A DNA stretch of 64,000 nt, taken from contig CAMYMF010000001.1 in NCBI GenBank assembly GCA_947259355.1, positions 52,966 to 116,965 on the forward strand, written 5' to 3'. Below are positions 45,242 through 53,562 of the stretch, piece after piece (the first letter of the stretch is position 1; every line of letters begins with the position of its first letter). The notes beneath the pieces were generated by a model. The model had not been told where the DNA came from and made no database searches. It was given only the letters and a program-made list of their open reading frames with translations. This DNA comes from an uncultured Nitrospirota bacterium (lineage in GTDB: Bacteria; CG2-30-53-67). Made by a program: the position numbers and the translations under genes.

Positions 45242-46465
45242 TCAATCGCGCTTCAGGCTTAGAGAATTGTTCGTCTGCAGTTCCAGTCTTGTACCGAATG
45301 CTTTTCCCACCCGGTTGAGGGTGTCTCGCAACCAGACTGCGTCCGCTCGGGAGGCGCGCCGAGCCTGAAAGCGCCGGATCTGCATCGGCACCAACTCCAG
45401 ACCCAGGAGCGTCCCGGTCGACGGATTTACCCGGACAAAGTGCATGAGCGCCAGGTCTGCCCGATAGGCCTCGTGGCCCCCGATCCCTTCATAATCGTTC
45501 AGGAAGTCGCCACAACCGTAGAGAATCAATTTGTCCCGATAGACTTCGAGGGCCTTCACATGATGTGAGGAGTGCCCATGTATGACGTCCACCCGGGCCT
45601 CATCCACCAGGCGATGGGCGAATGCCCGCTGGCTCTGCGGGACGTCGTATCCCCAGTTGGCGCCCCAATGAATGGAGGCCACCACGATGTCGCCCGGTTG
45701 TTTCACCCGGCCCACCTGTTGTCGGACCCGCCGGACGGCAGCATCGGACAGATCGGGCAAAAGGTTCATGCCGGCTTGTGTGTCGGATGCGGCCCAATCC
45801 AGCGGAATGCCGCTTGTCGTCAATCCATACGAAAAGACGACGACCCGGCCCTTCGTCGGAACGTCCACCACGGCCGGTGCCGCAGCGTCACGAAGGTTTG
45901 AGCCTGCACCGACGCCGCGCAAACCGGCAGCCCGCAACGTTTCCATCGTTTCCGCAAGTCCTGTATACCCCCAATCCAGCACATGATTGTTCGCCAGCGC
46001 ACAAACCTGAACCCCCGCCTCGCTCAGACAGGCAATATTGCCCGGGTGCATCCGGTAGTGAACCTCTTTGCTCGGCCAGTGTTCGCCACTTGCGGTGATA
46101 CTCGTCTCTAGATTGATGAGTCGAACATCGGGCGCCCTTTGACGGAGCACCTCCAGTGCATCACCCCAGATGTATGCAAACGAAACGGGTCTCTCGATGG
46201 GACCGTTGGCTTTCTCCGCCAGCGCCACATAGGCGCTCGCTGTCTGCACGTAGGACTCATGAAGACGGGGGTCACCCGGATGGGGCAGCACCTGATCCAC
46301 GCCCCGGCCGGTCATCACGTCACCACAGAGAAAGAGCAGCACGCCCTCTTGAACGGTCTTCGGGTCACGCAAGGCCGGCTCCCTCCCCGAAGCCATGGCT
46401 GCGACCATGCAGGTGAAGCCTATGATAAAGAGAAGTTTCGTAAAGCCCATGGCATGATTGCCCAT
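45242..46465 (-). CDS. CapA-family (poly-gamma-glutamate biosynthesis type) metallophosphoesterase
   Basis: An exported 407-residue protein of the CapA fold, related to calcineurin-like phosphoesterases. A hydrophobic signal (GFTKLLFIIGFTCMVAAMAS, about 6-25) is followed by LLFLCGDVMTGRGVDQ, INLETSITASG, ALANNHVLDWGYTGLAETM, VASIHWGANWGYD and IHGHSSHHVK, which hold the metal ligands. No capB or capC is nearby, so a capsule role is not implied. ATG 46465 has GAGG ten bases upstream; ATG 46450 is possible. The upstream frame to 46540 has no similarity. Confidence 0.85.
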   Translation of the reverse strand: MGNHAMGFTKLLFIIGFTCMVAAMASGREPALRDPKTVQEGVLLFLCGDVMTGRGVDQVLPHPGDPRLHESYVQTASAYVALAEKANGPIERPVSFAYIWGDALEVLRQRAPDVRLINLETSITASGEHWPSKEVHYRMHPGNIACLSEAGVQVCALANNHVLDWGYTGLAETMETLRAAGLRGVGAGSNLRDAAAPAVVDVPTKGRVVVFSYGLTTSGIPLDWAASDTQAGMNLLPDLSDAAVRRVRQQVGRVKQPGDIVVASIHWGANWGYDVPQSQRAFAHRLVDEARVDVIHGHSSHHVKALEVYRDKLILYGCGDFLNDYEGIGGHEAYRADLALMHFVRVNPSTGTLLGLELVPMQIRRFQARRASRADAVWLRDTLNRVGKAFGTRLELQTNNSLSLKRD

Positions 46466-46562
46466 TGGCTGGAAGCCTCGAAGGCAAAAGACCCGTAGGC
46501 AGGCGACCTTCCGGGGCCGCCGGGTGACATGAGCCAACAACAGCCCAAGCAGTGCGCCTCTG

Positions 46563-47471
46563 TCAGGGGCGTTGTCTCTTGCCGTGCTTTACAAAGGTAC
46601 CCCGCTCATATTCTTCGAAGGCAACCCGCAGCTCTTCCTGTGTGTTCATGACGATGGGTCCCCGCCACGCCACGGGCTCCCCGATGGGCATCCCGGAAAT
46701 CAAGAGGAACCGAACAGTCTCCTTGCCGGTGCGCACCCCTAGCGAGTCCCCGTCTTCGAAAAGAATCAGCGTCTCGTTGCCCACGAGCCCATCCCCCGAA
46801 GCGTTCTGGTTCCGTTTTGGAGCAGTCTGCTGCCCTCCCGAAAAGTCCGCCTTACCACCGATGACATAGACAAAGACGTTGTGTCCCCGCTTCGTCGGGT
46901 GCGTAAAACGCGTGCCCGACGGTATCGTCACATCCAGGTACTCCGGATCGATGACGATATCCCCAACGGCGCCGCGGGTGTTCCCGATCTGCCCACTGAT
47001 GACCCTGATCTCCACACCGTTGTCGAGCCGCACCTTGGGGATCTGCTCAGACCGCACATCCCGGTATCGCGGCGCCATCATCTTCTGGGCGGCCGGCAGG
47101 TTGGCCCAGAGCTGAAAGCCCTCCATCCGCCCGTCGGCATCACCCCTGGGCATCTCCTGATGGATGATCCCGCTGCCGGCAGTCATCCACTGTACATCTC
47201 CCGATGTGATGTCTCCGCGGTTGCCCATGCTGTCGCCGTGTTCCACATCTCCTTGGAGAACATAGGTGATGGTTTCGATGCCGCGATGCGGGTGCCACGG
47301 GAACCCTTTGCGGTAATGCTCTGGATTGTCCGAGCGGAAATCATCGAGCATCAGGAAAGGATCGAACAGGGGCACCTCGCTGGAGCCGAAGGCGCGCTTG
47401 AGCTGAACGCCGGCCCCTTCAACGACCGGCTTGCTCTGGAAAACCCGTCGAATGCTTCTCACTGCTTCCAT
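46563..47471 (-). CDS. Pirin-family cupin protein
   Basis: A 302-residue bicupin of the pirin family. Some members are quercetinases or redox-responsive regulators; most are uncharacterised. Metal ligands of the N-terminal cupin appear in WHPHRGIETITYVLQGDVEH and SGIIHQEMPR. The second cupin contains VFVYVIGGKADFSGG. The C-terminus ends GPIVMNTQEELRVAFEEYERG, a typical pirin ending. ATG 47471 begins the conserved MEAVRSIRRVFQ and follows GGAG. Not obviously linked to its neighbours. Confidence 0.9.
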   Translation of the reverse strand: MEAVRSIRRVFQSKPVVEGAGVQLKRAFGSSEVPLFDPFLMLDDFRSDNPEHYRKGFPWHPHRGIETITYVLQGDVEHGDSMGNRGDITSGDVQWMTAGSGIIHQEMPRGDADGRMEGFQLWANLPAAQKMMAPRYRDVRSEQIPKVRLDNGVEIRVISGQIGNTRGAVGDIVIDPEYLDVTIPSGTRFTHPTKRGHNVFVYVIGGKADFSGGQQTAPKRNQNASGDGLVGNETLILFEDGDSLGVRTGKETVRFLLISGMPIGEPVAWRGPIVMNTQEELRVAFEEYERGTFVKHGKRQRP

Positions 47472-47569
47472 GACCACACTCCAATGCAAGTGACGCAGCA
47501 GCCACTGTTCTGCATGGGCCCTGCATCCAGGAAGGCATGGATTGCTTGCAGGTGTCGCCGCCCCGGGCT

Positions 47570-48277
47570 TCACGCAGGCGCTTCTACCTTGCGATAGTTC
47601 GCCAGAGATCGATTGCAGATGTCGCAGGGGGAAGTGGGCTCCCGGTCCAGGGTGGCCCCGCAAACCATGCAGATATGAAAGTCCAGCTTGACGCGTTCAA
47701 TCCTGCTGACCGCGGCGCGGACAAAGAAACCTTTATATTTGGTGAGCTCTTTGATCTTTTGTTCATGTTGCCGATGGGACTTCCAGGAATACATGCAGCT
47801 GACAATGGCGTCCTCATGGGATTCCCCCTCCAGTTCCCTGAGAAAATCCGGATAGAGGGATTTAATCTTTTCCAGCTCCTTTATCGCCGAGCGCCGCAAA
47901 TTCGTCCGTGAGTCCGCGATCTGGAGACGTACGACGGCCCGCTCCACTTCTGTGCCGAGGCCTTTCAGGATGAGCTGATAATTCTCTGCATGCACTTTCT
48001 CTGAAATGGAGAACGCATGGAATAGGTAGGCCACATTGCCCAGTTCCTCTTCGAGAGCCTTTTGTGTGTACCCGACGTAATGTTCATGGGCCGTCATCTC
48101 CGCCTGATACGCCCGACCCAGAACCCCCAGGGTCTGCTGCCAGGTGCCGGAGCCGGTTTGGGCTTTCCGTTGGGCCGCCCAAGCCGACGGGGAACAGACA
48201 AAGGGCAAAACGGATGCAAGATACAGAAATTCCCTTCGCGAAAATGGCGACACACGCAAGCCCCCCTCTTCTCTCAT
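47570..48277 (-). CDS. Exported rubrerythrin-like ferritin-fold protein
   Basis: A 235-residue protein with a twin-arginine-like signal SRREFLYLASVLPF (residues 13-26), so it is probably periplasmic; most rubrerythrins are cytosolic. A ferritin-like di-iron domain (about 45-190) has Glu/His ligands in EMTAHEHYVGY, SEKVHAENY and RQHEQKI. A rubredoxin-like C-terminal knuckle has two Cys pairs in CMVCGATLDREPTSPCDIC. ATG 48277 gives the best signal peptide. A TTG at 48358 with a much stronger site (AAGGAGG) would add 27 residues, so the start is uncertain. It may scavenge peroxide at the envelope. Confidence 0.82.
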   Translation of the reverse strand: MREEGGLRVSPFSRREFLYLASVLPFVCSPSAWAAQRKAQTGSGTWQQTLGVLGRAYQAEMTAHEHYVGYTQKALEEELGNVAYLFHAFSISEKVHAENYQLILKGLGTEVERAVVRLQIADSRTNLRRSAIKELEKIKSLYPDFLRELEGESHEDAIVSCMYSWKSHRQHEQKIKELTKYKGFFVRAAVSRIERVKLDFHICMVCGATLDREPTSPCDICNRSLANYRKVEAPA

Positions 48278-48498
48278 CGATTGATCCCGTCGCTCAGACC
48301 CAGCTTCTTCAATAAGACCGCCATGAAAACCAACTGGATTTCTCTTTGCGCGCTGCAAGGGGACCCTCCTTCCTTTGAAATACGACATTTGGGTCAGCTC
48401 AAATCTATACCGCAAACGAGACGAACAAGCAATTGACGCTCATTCCCTTTACTATATTCGACGTTTAACGGATCCAGCCCAAGAATAAGAGAGTAAGA

Positions 48499-48600
48499 AT
48501 GGGAAACAGAAACGGGGGGAATAACCAAAACAGGGACTCGCAGGCAAAAGGGCGATCTCAGTCCCCGGAAACGGAAACGTTCTCTCCAGGCAAAGCGTGA
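48499..48600 (+). CDS. Possible 33-residue polar peptide
   Basis: ATG 48499 to TGA 48600 encodes a short Asn/Gln/Ser-rich peptide (begins MGNRNGGNNQNRD). A weak AAGAGAG site precedes it and the stop codon falls inside a hairpin (AAGCGTGAA/TTCACGCTT, about 48593-48614). No family is known. It is listed because it is the only plus-strand signal in a 357-bp gap; it may be non-coding. Confidence 0.2.
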   Translation: MGNRNGGNNQNRDSQAKGRSQSPETETFSPGKA

Positions 48601-48614
48601 ATTCCTTCACGCTT
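48593..48614. terminator. Hairpin downstream of cobO
   Basis: AAGCGTGAA and TTCACGCTT pair around TTCC. It lies about 20 bp past the cobO stop on the minus strand, which fits transcription termination. Confidence 0.5.
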
Positions 48615-48634
48615 CAGTCTAAGCTCTCAAACGT

Positions 48635-49165
48635 TCAATACTCAATCCCTTCCCTGGCCTGCGTGCCCGACGTCTGGGCCGGATGTTTGATCATCCTCAG
48701 CTCCGTCACATAGTCGGCCTTTTCGATGACCCGGGGATGGGCCCCCCGCCCGGTGAGCACCATTTCCAGGGACTCGGGTTTGTCGTTCAGGAGGTCCAGA
48801 AGGAACTGCACAGGAAGCAAATCCTGGGAGATACAGTTGTTGATCTCATCCAGTATGACGAGGTCAAAGCCTTCGCTGAGAATCAGGCGCTTGACCTCTT
48901 CGAAATCCTGCTGTACTTGTGCGGCCAGCGCCTCGACCTTGACGTTGGGATCAAAGCGGGGATGCACCTCCGAAAACCGAAGGGTCTCCATTCCCGGGAG
49001 GAACTTGTTGGCCACTTGAATCTCGCCCGACTCGGGAGTGCCTCCCTTGAGGAACTGAGCGAAGAGGACCCGTCTTCCGTGCCCCACGGCACGCACGCCC
49101 AGGCCGAAGGCCGCCGTCGTCTTGCCCTTGCCATCGCCGGTGTAGACGTGAATCAGCCCCTCCAT
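48635..49165 (-). CDS. cobO: Cob(I)yrinic acid a,c-diamide adenosyltransferase
   Basis: A 176-residue enzyme that transfers the adenosyl group of ATP to the cobalt of corrinoids, forming adenosylcobalamin-type cofactors. The P-loop is YTGDGKGKTTAAFGLGVRA at the N-terminus; FAQFLKGG, DLVILDEINNCI and VLTGRGAHPRVIEKADYV complete the CobO/BtuR signature. ATG 49165 follows GAGGAG. It is 158 bp downstream of the broken metF on the same strand. No other cobalamin synthesis gene and no B12-box riboswitch was found in the window. Confidence 0.93.
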   Translation of the reverse strand: MEGLIHVYTGDGKGKTTAAFGLGVRAVGHGRRVLFAQFLKGGTPESGEIQVANKFLPGMETLRFSEVHPRFDPNVKVEALAAQVQQDFEEVKRLILSEGFDLVILDEINNCISQDLLPVQFLLDLLNDKPESLEMVLTGRGAHPRVIEKADYVTELRMIKHPAQTSGTQAREGIEY

Positions 49166-49323
49166 GTGACTCCTCTGGTCCGCGATCCCCCCTCACCTCG
49201 CCGGCCTTTTCGGCACTGCAGGTTCTCGACCATGAGGGTTTCAAGCTCGCACAGAGCAAGGGGCGTGTCAAGGCCTTTTTGCGGGAGAAGCCTTGCCCCG
49301 TGGGCCAAGACCCTCTGCTTGAC

Positions 49324-50100
49324 TCAAGACGGCCTGAACCCCGAGATAGCGTCGACGATCTCACTGACCGCCTCGTACTTGTTGAGCGTATAGAAATGAA
49401 GATAGGCGATACCATTGGCCAACAGATCTTCACATTGCCGGATCGCGATATCGACTCCGATGCGGTACATCTCCTCCGGTTTGTCCAGCACGCGCGACAT
49501 CTTCTCTTCTATCCATGGGGGGATGGCTGTCTTGCAAAACGTCGCAAACTTTTTGATTTTTTAGAAATCGGTCATCGGAATGATCCCCGGCAGAATGGGA
49601 ACATTGATGCCGGATCTCACCGCGCGATCTCTGAAATCATAGAAATACTTATTGTCGAAAAACATCTGGGTGATGGCAAACTCCGCACCGGCGTCGATCT
49701 TTCGCTTCGTATAATCCATGTCGGCTTCCAGCGATGGCGATTCCTGATGGACTTCCGGGTAGACGGCAACGGCAATGGAAAAATAGTCGTATGATTTCAC
49801 GAAGTCTACCAGATCCTTTGCATAACGGAACTCTCCCTGCGTCGGGTCGAAGTCGGGGATTTCCTGCGGCACATCCCCCCGCAAAGCAAGAATATTTCGA
49901 ATACCCTGGTTCATATAATCCCGCAGCAGGCTGTCCATCGAATCCCGGGTGGCGCCAATGCACGTCAGGTGAGACATGACCGTCAGGTCGGTCTCCCGCT
50001 GTAGCATCTGCAGCGTTTCCCGGGTCCTGTCCTGCGCTCTCTGAGTAGGTTGCCTATGTTCATCGTCCGGTCGCCGGTGAAAAGCGGTTGCGATTCGCAA
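49324..50100 (-). pseudogene. metF: Broken 5,10-methylenetetrahydrofolate reductase gene
   Basis: The frame encodes MetF from the middle of the barrel: TRETLQMLQRETDLTVMSH, HLTCIGATRDSM, ALRGDVP, GAEFAITQMFFDN and VPILPGIIPMTDF. A TAA stop at 49561-49563 interrupts it. Reading straight through in the same frame continues the MetF C-terminus (KIKKFATFCKTAIPPWIEEK ... HFYTLNKYEAVSEIV) to the TGA at 49324. The first 50-60 residues of MetF (FEFFPPK region) are missing; upstream sequence has no similarity and enters an inverted-repeat element at 50131. One nonsense change and a 5' loss imply a dead gene, unless the stop is a sequencing error. Confidence 0.85.
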
Positions 50101-50130
50101 AAACGCTGCCTGGATGGTTTCGATATCCCT

Positions 50131-50201
50131 TGAATTATGCCGATTATTCTGGCAAATCGCTATAGGGGCCCGCCTGATTTAGGGTCCGGGGAACCCTGAT
50201 G
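50131..50201 (-). repeat. Short dispersed repeat, left copy of an inverted pair
   Basis: On the minus strand it reads TCAGGGTT...ACCCTAAATCAGG...ATAGCG.TTGCCAGA...GGCATAATTCAA. A similar 70-bp block lies on the plus strand at 53212-53281. The pair is in inverted orientation and encloses about 3.15 kb. Confidence 0.6.
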
Positions 50202-50477
50202 TTAACGTCGTGCAGGTTTGTCACCGACACACAACCGATCCCGGGTTCCCACGCCGGGACACTTCTTGAGAGGTCAAAAGGGTCGCCCTCATTGCGGTTC
50301 CCGGGGGCAAATCCGGCAAGTCCCCTCCGCGCAAAGCCGGCGAGAACAAACCCTTTATCCTTTGACCGGAAGTACGCTTTGCATGCCCGAGCACGCCATT
50401 GGGTTATGGCCTTCCATCGATTTATGTGGTATGTTTTGGAGGCCATTGGGGCCCCGACCGCTCAAGAAGACCGGCAC

Positions 50478-51416
50478 ATGAGTCTACGTATTGGTCATCT
50501 GTCCACTTTCTATCACACGGCTGTTCTCCTCATGGCCCGCAAGGAAACCGAGGACAGACTGGGCGTCTCCATCGATTGGCGACTCTTCGGCACGGGACCG
50601 GCCATTATGGAAGCCTTTCGCCATGGGGAGCTGGATCTCGCGTACGTCGGGCTTCCCCCGGCCATCATCGGCATCGCCGGCGGGGCATCCGTGCAGTGCG
50701 TTGCCGGCGGGCACATGGAGGGGACCGTCATGGCCGGACGGCGACAGGATAGGGGATTCCCGGAGACAACCCATTTGGCACACATCCTCGGTCAGTACGC
50801 AGGGCAACGGATCGGCGTCCCCGGGAAGGGATCCATCCATGACGTTATTGCCACCGAAATCCTGGCGCAACACCATTTGGATGGACAAATAGAGATCGTG
50901 AACTTCAAGTGGGCCGACGAGGTGATGGAGGCCTTCCTCGCGGGGCAACTCTCGGCCGCCATCGGGACACCGGCCCTGGCTGTTGCCCTTCAACGTTACG
51001 GAGACGGGAAACTGCTCTATCCAGCCCACCGACTCTGGCCCGAAAACCCGAGTTATGGCATCGTGGCGGACACGGCCTTTCTCAGGGATCAACTCGATCT
51101 ACTGGAGAGGTTTTTGCAACTCCATGAAGTGGCAACATCCCTTTTGCGCAACTTTCCCGCGCAGTGTGCCCAGGTCATCGCGGACTTCGTGGGGGTTGTG
51201 GATGAAAACTTTGTGCGGGACACGCTCGGCGTCTCACCGCGCTATTGCGCGCAGCTCACCGACGGATATGTCTCCTGCACCATGGCCTTCGTGAAAACAC
51301 TCAAGCGGCTCGGTTATATCGCGACAGAACCGTCGCTGGAAGCGATCTTCGACCGGCGGCCCATCGCGACAGTACACGGGCCGGGCGACCATTATGGCAA
51401 GACGCCGGTGGCATAA
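50478..51416 (+). CDS. THI5/NMT1-like substrate-binding protein without signal peptide
   Basis: A 312-residue protein of the periplasmic-binding-protein fold (ABC-type NitT/TauT or THI5-like). It opens with MSLRIGHLSTFYHTAVLLMA, then GTGPAIMEAFRHGELDLAYV, LPPAIIGIAGG, GGHMEGTVMAG and VPGKGSIHDVIATEI. No signal peptide or lipobox is visible, so it may work in the cytoplasm or be a biosynthetic or sensor protein. I recall similar leaderless proteins in methanogens. ATG 50478 starts the conserved block; the frame runs open to 50199 without similarity. It heads a set with a hypothetical gene and a CobW-type GTPase. Confidence 0.78.
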   Translation: MSLRIGHLSTFYHTAVLLMARKETEDRLGVSIDWRLFGTGPAIMEAFRHGELDLAYVGLPPAIIGIAGGASVQCVAGGHMEGTVMAGRRQDRGFPETTHLAHILGQYAGQRIGVPGKGSIHDVIATEILAQHHLDGQIEIVNFKWADEVMEAFLAGQLSAAIGTPALAVALQRYGDGKLLYPAHRLWPENPSYGIVADTAFLRDQLDLLERFLQLHEVATSLLRNFPAQCAQVIADFVGVVDENFVRDTLGVSPRYCAQLTDGYVSCTMAFVKTLKRLGYIATEPSLEAIFDRRPIATVHGPGDHYGKTPVA

Positions 51417-51459
51417 CATGCTCCGGCGAAGCCCTTCATGCACGAAAAGGAGACGCACC

Positions 51460-52029
51460 ATGGCTGACAAGGAAAAACCACTGCCCCGCCCGCCCCGGTC
51501 AGGGTTCGGCCCCAAGGACCGCCTCGAACCGAATGCTCACAGCACCCCCCTGAGCGCCGACAAAATGACAGGGGCCATGGCCGAAGGCAAGTTTGAGGAG
51601 TACCTCGCCGAAAAGTTCCAGGACAACGAGCAGGCCAAGGAGCTGGCGCGCATGATGATGGGACTGTCGGGAATGGGGGGGCTGGCCGGGTCGGTTGCAG
51701 CTTCGCAGGAGCGAGAGGCTGCGTCAGCGGTGCCGCCAGAAATAGCAGACGCCGCCGCATCGGGGGATCTGAAGGGACTCGTGGACTTATTGGCCAGCGA
51801 GCAGCAGCGACGCTCGGGCGAGTCGGAGCCGATGGCCGACAGCCCCGCCGATGGGAATCCCAGCAAATCGGAAAACTCGGCGCCCCCCGACGACGAGGCC
51901 TATCTTGACCGGGCGACCCTGGACCAATTGATCCGGATTGCTTCGGAGAACAACGTCACCGTTGATTGGGTCATGGCGCGGGCCGTCAAACTCTATGTGA
52001 GAGACTACAAACTGACCGGCCGGATCTGA
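51460..52029 (+). CDS. Hypothetical protein, 189 residues
   Basis: A hydrophilic protein with a Pro-rich N-terminus, a helical middle containing KFEEYLAEKFQDNEQAKELA and a glycine/methionine-rich stretch (MMMGLSGMGGLAGS). A disordered Ser/Asp/Pro region follows, and the C-terminal domain (ATLDQLIRIASENNVTVDWV) looks like a small winged-helix or RHH-like fold. I recognise no family. AAGGAG precedes ATG 51460. It lies between the THI5-like and CobW-type genes on the same strand, and probably in one operon with them. Confidence 0.65.
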   Translation: MADKEKPLPRPPRSGFGPKDRLEPNAHSTPLSADKMTGAMAEGKFEEYLAEKFQDNEQAKELARMMMGLSGMGGLAGSVAASQEREAASAVPPEIADAAASGDLKGLVDLLASEQQRRSGESEPMADSPADGNPSKSENSAPPDDEAYLDRATLDQLIRIASENNVTVDWVMARAVKLYVRDYKLTGRI

Positions 52030-52084
52030 GGTCGGAAACCTCCGCATCATTGGCGCCCGTGACGCGAAAACGCCGGAGAGGACC

Positions 52085-52963
52085 ATGAGAACGACGATTG
52101 TCTGCGGCATTCTGGGAGCCGGAAAAACAAGCTTCCTCCAGAACATTCTTAGGCATACGCGCGAAAAAGTAGCGGTCCTTGTGAATGATTTTGGAGACGC
52201 GGGCATCGACGGCGAGATCCTTTCTGTCGGTGGGCTCGACGTTATTCAGCTTCCCAGCGGGTGCGTCTGCTGCACCCTGCGGTTCGACCTGATTCGCACC
52301 ATCGAAAAAGTCGTGGACGCATGGCATCCGGATCACCTCATGATCGAACCGAGCGGTGTGGCTTCCCCCTCCGGCGTTCTCGAAGCGTTGGCATCCCTAA
52401 ACGTCTCACCGGTCACCGTGGTCGGCATCGTGGACGCCTCGGAATTTGTTGATTTCTATGAGTCTGAAATGTTCGGGACCTTTCTGGTGGACCAGATCGT
52501 GAATGCCGATCTGGTGCTGATCAACAAAACGGACCTCGTCGACGGGCAGCGCGTCGAGGCCACCATGAATCTTGTCCGCAAACTCAATGAACGGGCCATG
52601 GTGACGGCCACCGTCCATGCTGTCATCGACGAACCGCTCCCCATCATCGGAGCCCGTCGTACCCCTCACGAAAGACATGCCCACAGCCTGGACTATGAGA
52701 CGGTCTCGGTCACGGTAAAGGGCCCCGTTAGATTTCAATCGGTCCAACGCTTTTTTCAGGATTTGGCAGCGGGCAAATATGGACGCGTGGCTCGCGCGAA
52801 GGCGCTTGTCCAAACAGACCACGGACCTTTCAGGTTTGACTTGGCCTCCCACCGAGTCGACGCCGCACCTTTTGATCACTCCATCCAGGAAAATCGCGTG
52901 GTCGTTCTGGGAGAGAGCCTTCACGGGGCTTCCATCAGAAAATTCGCCGGATCATTGAACTAA
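52085..52963 (+). CDS. CobW/COG0523-type P-loop GTPase (metallochaperone)
   Basis: A 292-residue G3E GTPase. Walker A GILGAGKTSF (8-17), the metal-binding CxCC motif SGCVCCTL (Cys60, 62, 63), Walker B-like LMIEPSGVASP and the guanine site INKTDLVD (about 144-151) are all present. The C-terminal CobW_C domain begins at about 200. COG0523 proteins deliver zinc or cobalt or serve nitrile hydratase-type enzymes. GGAG precedes the ATG. The stop codon TAA is formed by the first bases of MITE copy 3, so the element inserted exactly at the gene end. Confidence 0.88.
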   Translation: MRTTIVCGILGAGKTSFLQNILRHTREKVAVLVNDFGDAGIDGEILSVGGLDVIQLPSGCVCCTLRFDLIRTIEKVVDAWHPDHLMIEPSGVASPSGVLEALASLNVSPVTVVGIVDASEFVDFYESEMFGTFLVDQIVNADLVLINKTDLVDGQRVEATMNLVRKLNERAMVTATVHAVIDEPLPIIGARRTPHERHAHSLDYETVSVTVKGPVRFQSVQRFFQDLAAGKYGRVARAKALVQTDHGPFRFDLASHRVDAAPFDHSIQENRVVVLGESLHGASIRKFAGSLN

Positions 52964-53169
52964 CCCGAATATTGCACGAGTAAGTCTACTACCAGGCTGG
53001 ACTTGTCGCGGCGTAGCATTCTACGAAGACGGATAAGCCGCCGTATACGGCGTTGCAGAAGAATTTCCTCACTTCGAAATATTACAATATGTCCGCAGGC
53101 AGAAAATCTTCTGCGCCTTGCCTACGGCGCTTCTTCGACCATCACGATCACCCATGCAATATTCGGGCT
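52961..53169. repeat. MITE-like element, copy 3 (209 bp, longest)
   Basis: Left end TAACCCGAATATTGCACGAG, right end CATGCAATATTCGGGCT. Its reverse complement aligns along most of copy 1: GTAGGCAAGGCGCAGA, GATTTTCTGCCTG, ACATATTGTAATATTTCG, CTTCTGCAACGCC. The right TA has changed to TG. Confidence 0.8.
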
Positions 53170-53211
53170 GGCTTATACAACGAGCGCGCTGCCAGGTTGA
53201 GGGAGTGCACC

Positions 53212-53281
53212 TCAGGTTTTTTCCAACCCTAAATCAGGGAACCCCTGATAGCGGTTTCCAGAAAGAAAAGGCATAATCCAA
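53212..53281 (+). repeat. Short dispersed repeat, right copy of an inverted pair
   Basis: Reads TCAGGTTTTTTCCAACCC, TAAATCAGG, CCCCTGATAGCGGTTTCC, GGCATAATCCAA. It matches the left copy at 50131-50201 in opposite orientation and lies 42 bp beyond MITE copy 3. Confidence 0.6.
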
Positions 53282-53296
53282 CTTGCCTTGCACGTC

Positions 53297-53324
53297 TTGT
53301 AGGAACAATTCGCTGGTATATTAT
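53297..53324 (+). promoter_or_regulatory. Predicted promoter of the FadL-family gene
   Basis: TTGTAG (53297-53302) and TATTAT (53319-53324), spacer 16 bp. The transcript would have a leader of about 230 nt. No known riboswitch was recognised in it. Confidence 0.45.
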
Positions 53325-53562
53325 TGATTTCAGTGGCTCTTTTCGCTTCTGAATGCTATTTTCTCAACGTGCGAGTGCGACCATAGGTTATTCGAGTCGC
53401 GTGAGCCGTCAAATCCCACATGTTGCGTTTTCTATTCCATCTGCATTGATTGGTGAGCTTCGGAGACGTACAAGACAGCTCGAAGATGAGTTGTTTCATT
53501 CCACAAAGAAAGGAGGGAGATAGCAGGAAAAACCGCTGTTTATTCAAGAAGGGAGGAAAAAA

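Noticed and set aside
49166..49323. Cobalamin riboswitch before cobO
   Set aside because: The gap is only 158 bp and shows no recognisable B12-box.
49561..49563. In-frame stop of metF as a recoding site (Sec or Pyl)
   Set aside because: TAA is not used for selenocysteine or pyrrolysine, and the N-terminus is also missing.
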